Shown here: in pieces, positions 63,737 through 64,000 of the stretch
How positions within the stretch are numbered: the stretch's first letter is position 1
Layout of the letters: every line of letters starts with the position of its first letter
Source of the DNA: Trichlorobacter ammonificans
GTDB lineage: Bacteria > Desulfobacterota > Desulfuromonadia > Geobacterales > Pseudopelobacteraceae
Reading direction: 5' to 3'
DNA: 64,000 nt
Assembly: GCF_933509905.1 (NCBI RefSeq)
Contig: NZ_OW150024.1
Span: 124,001-188,000, forward strand
Notes under the pieces: generated by a model
What the model was told of the DNA's origin: nothing
What the model saw: only the letters and a program-made list of their open reading frames with translations
The model's database searches: none
Position numbers and translations under genes: made by a program

Positions 63737-64000
63737 ATGTTGCGTTCAAAAATCAGATATTTCAGCTTGATTGCCGTAGTGGTACCGTTGTGTCTCGCGC
63801 TTGCCGGCTGCACCTCCCTGGTGCCCCGGGAGCGGCTCCCCCTGATCAGTGGAGAAGCCTGCGGCGAACAGGTGAAGGTGGTCACCGTGCCGTTGCCGGT
63901 GATCGCTTCCTCCCCCAACGAGGGGATCACCGCAGGGGCGCTGGGTGCCTTCCTGATCCACGACCGCAACAACGAGATTTATTCCCTGTTGGCACCCCAG
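63737..64000 (+). CDS. Lipoprotein / outer-membrane surface protein, N-terminal part
   Basis: The first 88 codons of a gene running off the right edge. Residues 1-24 are a signal peptide and Cys25 follows the lipobox LALAGC. The mature region includes SPNEGITAGALGAFLIHDRN and NEIYSLLAPQ, a phrase I associate with the beginning of BamA/TamA-like (Omp85 superfamily) surface antigens of Geobacter relatives. This is a weak match and the C-terminus, where a beta-barrel would be, is outside the window. Divergent from the kinase gene; the 133 bases between them hold the promoter at 63699. Confidence 0.65.
   Translation, partial: MLRSKIRYFSLIAVVVPLCLALAGCTSLVPRERLPLISGEACGEQVKVVTVPLPVIASSPNEGITAGALGAFLIHDRNNEIYSLLAPQ

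Overview
The window looks like chromosome of a Geobacter/Trichlorobacter-like member of the Desulfuromonadales (Desulfobacterota). This is inferred, not searched. The signs are GC-rich housekeeping DNA, RNA polymerase factors DksA and GreB, an NtrC-type sigma-54 regulator, a sigma-54 promoter, a flavodiiron protein, a fused CbiM/CbiQ/CbiO metal importer, and a small AhpD-like gene whose in-frame UGA is best read as selenocysteine. No rRNA, tRNA, CRISPR array, integrase or transposase was seen, and no stretch longer than 300 bases lacks a gene.

Layout. 1-4800 is core: the end of an AMMECR1 gene, def, a double-ACT protein, DUF2062-radC, the selenoprotein gene, then a plus-strand run of YggT, DivIVA, DUF167 and an FKBP with a Cys-rich insert. 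4878-10681 (minus) holds a zinc-ribbon/DUF3426 membrane protein, a TIGR02757 protein, galT and a GH57 glycosidase. 10768-40930 is a minus-strand surface-glycan island of about 30 kb and 22 genes. 40957-44653 carries a repeat-bearing S8 protease lipoprotein and a flavodiiron protein. 44877-50041 (plus) carries radA, a DksA-family gene, a GAF histidine kinase, a small secreted Ala/Lys-rich protein, ssb and an NlpC/P60 hydrolase. 50143-64000 holds a uracil-DNA glycosylase, uup, greB, a chemoreceptor, a molybdopterin oxidoreductase, cbiMQO, hldD, a sigma-54 two-component pair and the start of a lipoprotein gene.

In the island, galE and glf can supply UDP-galactofuranose. gpsA, a LicC-like nucleotidyltransferase and a CDP-glycerol-phosphotransferase-like protein form a possible polyol-phosphate module. 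A NeuA-like cytidylyltransferase sits with an SDR, a 2-hydroxyacid dehydrogenase and a cyclase-family hydrolase, which suggests a CMP-activated acidic sugar. Five single-domain methyltransferase genes, one double-methyltransferase protein and a radical SAM protein could modify the product. Three very large multi-domain glycosyltransferases would do the assembly. One of them is flanked at both ends by DUF115/MptE-like domains, related to the Maf proteins of flagellin glycosylation. The part from about 25.4 to 41 kb is visibly richer in AT than its surroundings, which suggests transfer. No Wzx, Wzy, ABC exporter or NeuB homologue is present, so export and part of the sugar synthesis must be encoded elsewhere.

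The most notable features are the probable selenoprotein with its SECIS hairpin, a 120-bp mobile-looking repeat in two copies 51 kb apart, and the glycan island.
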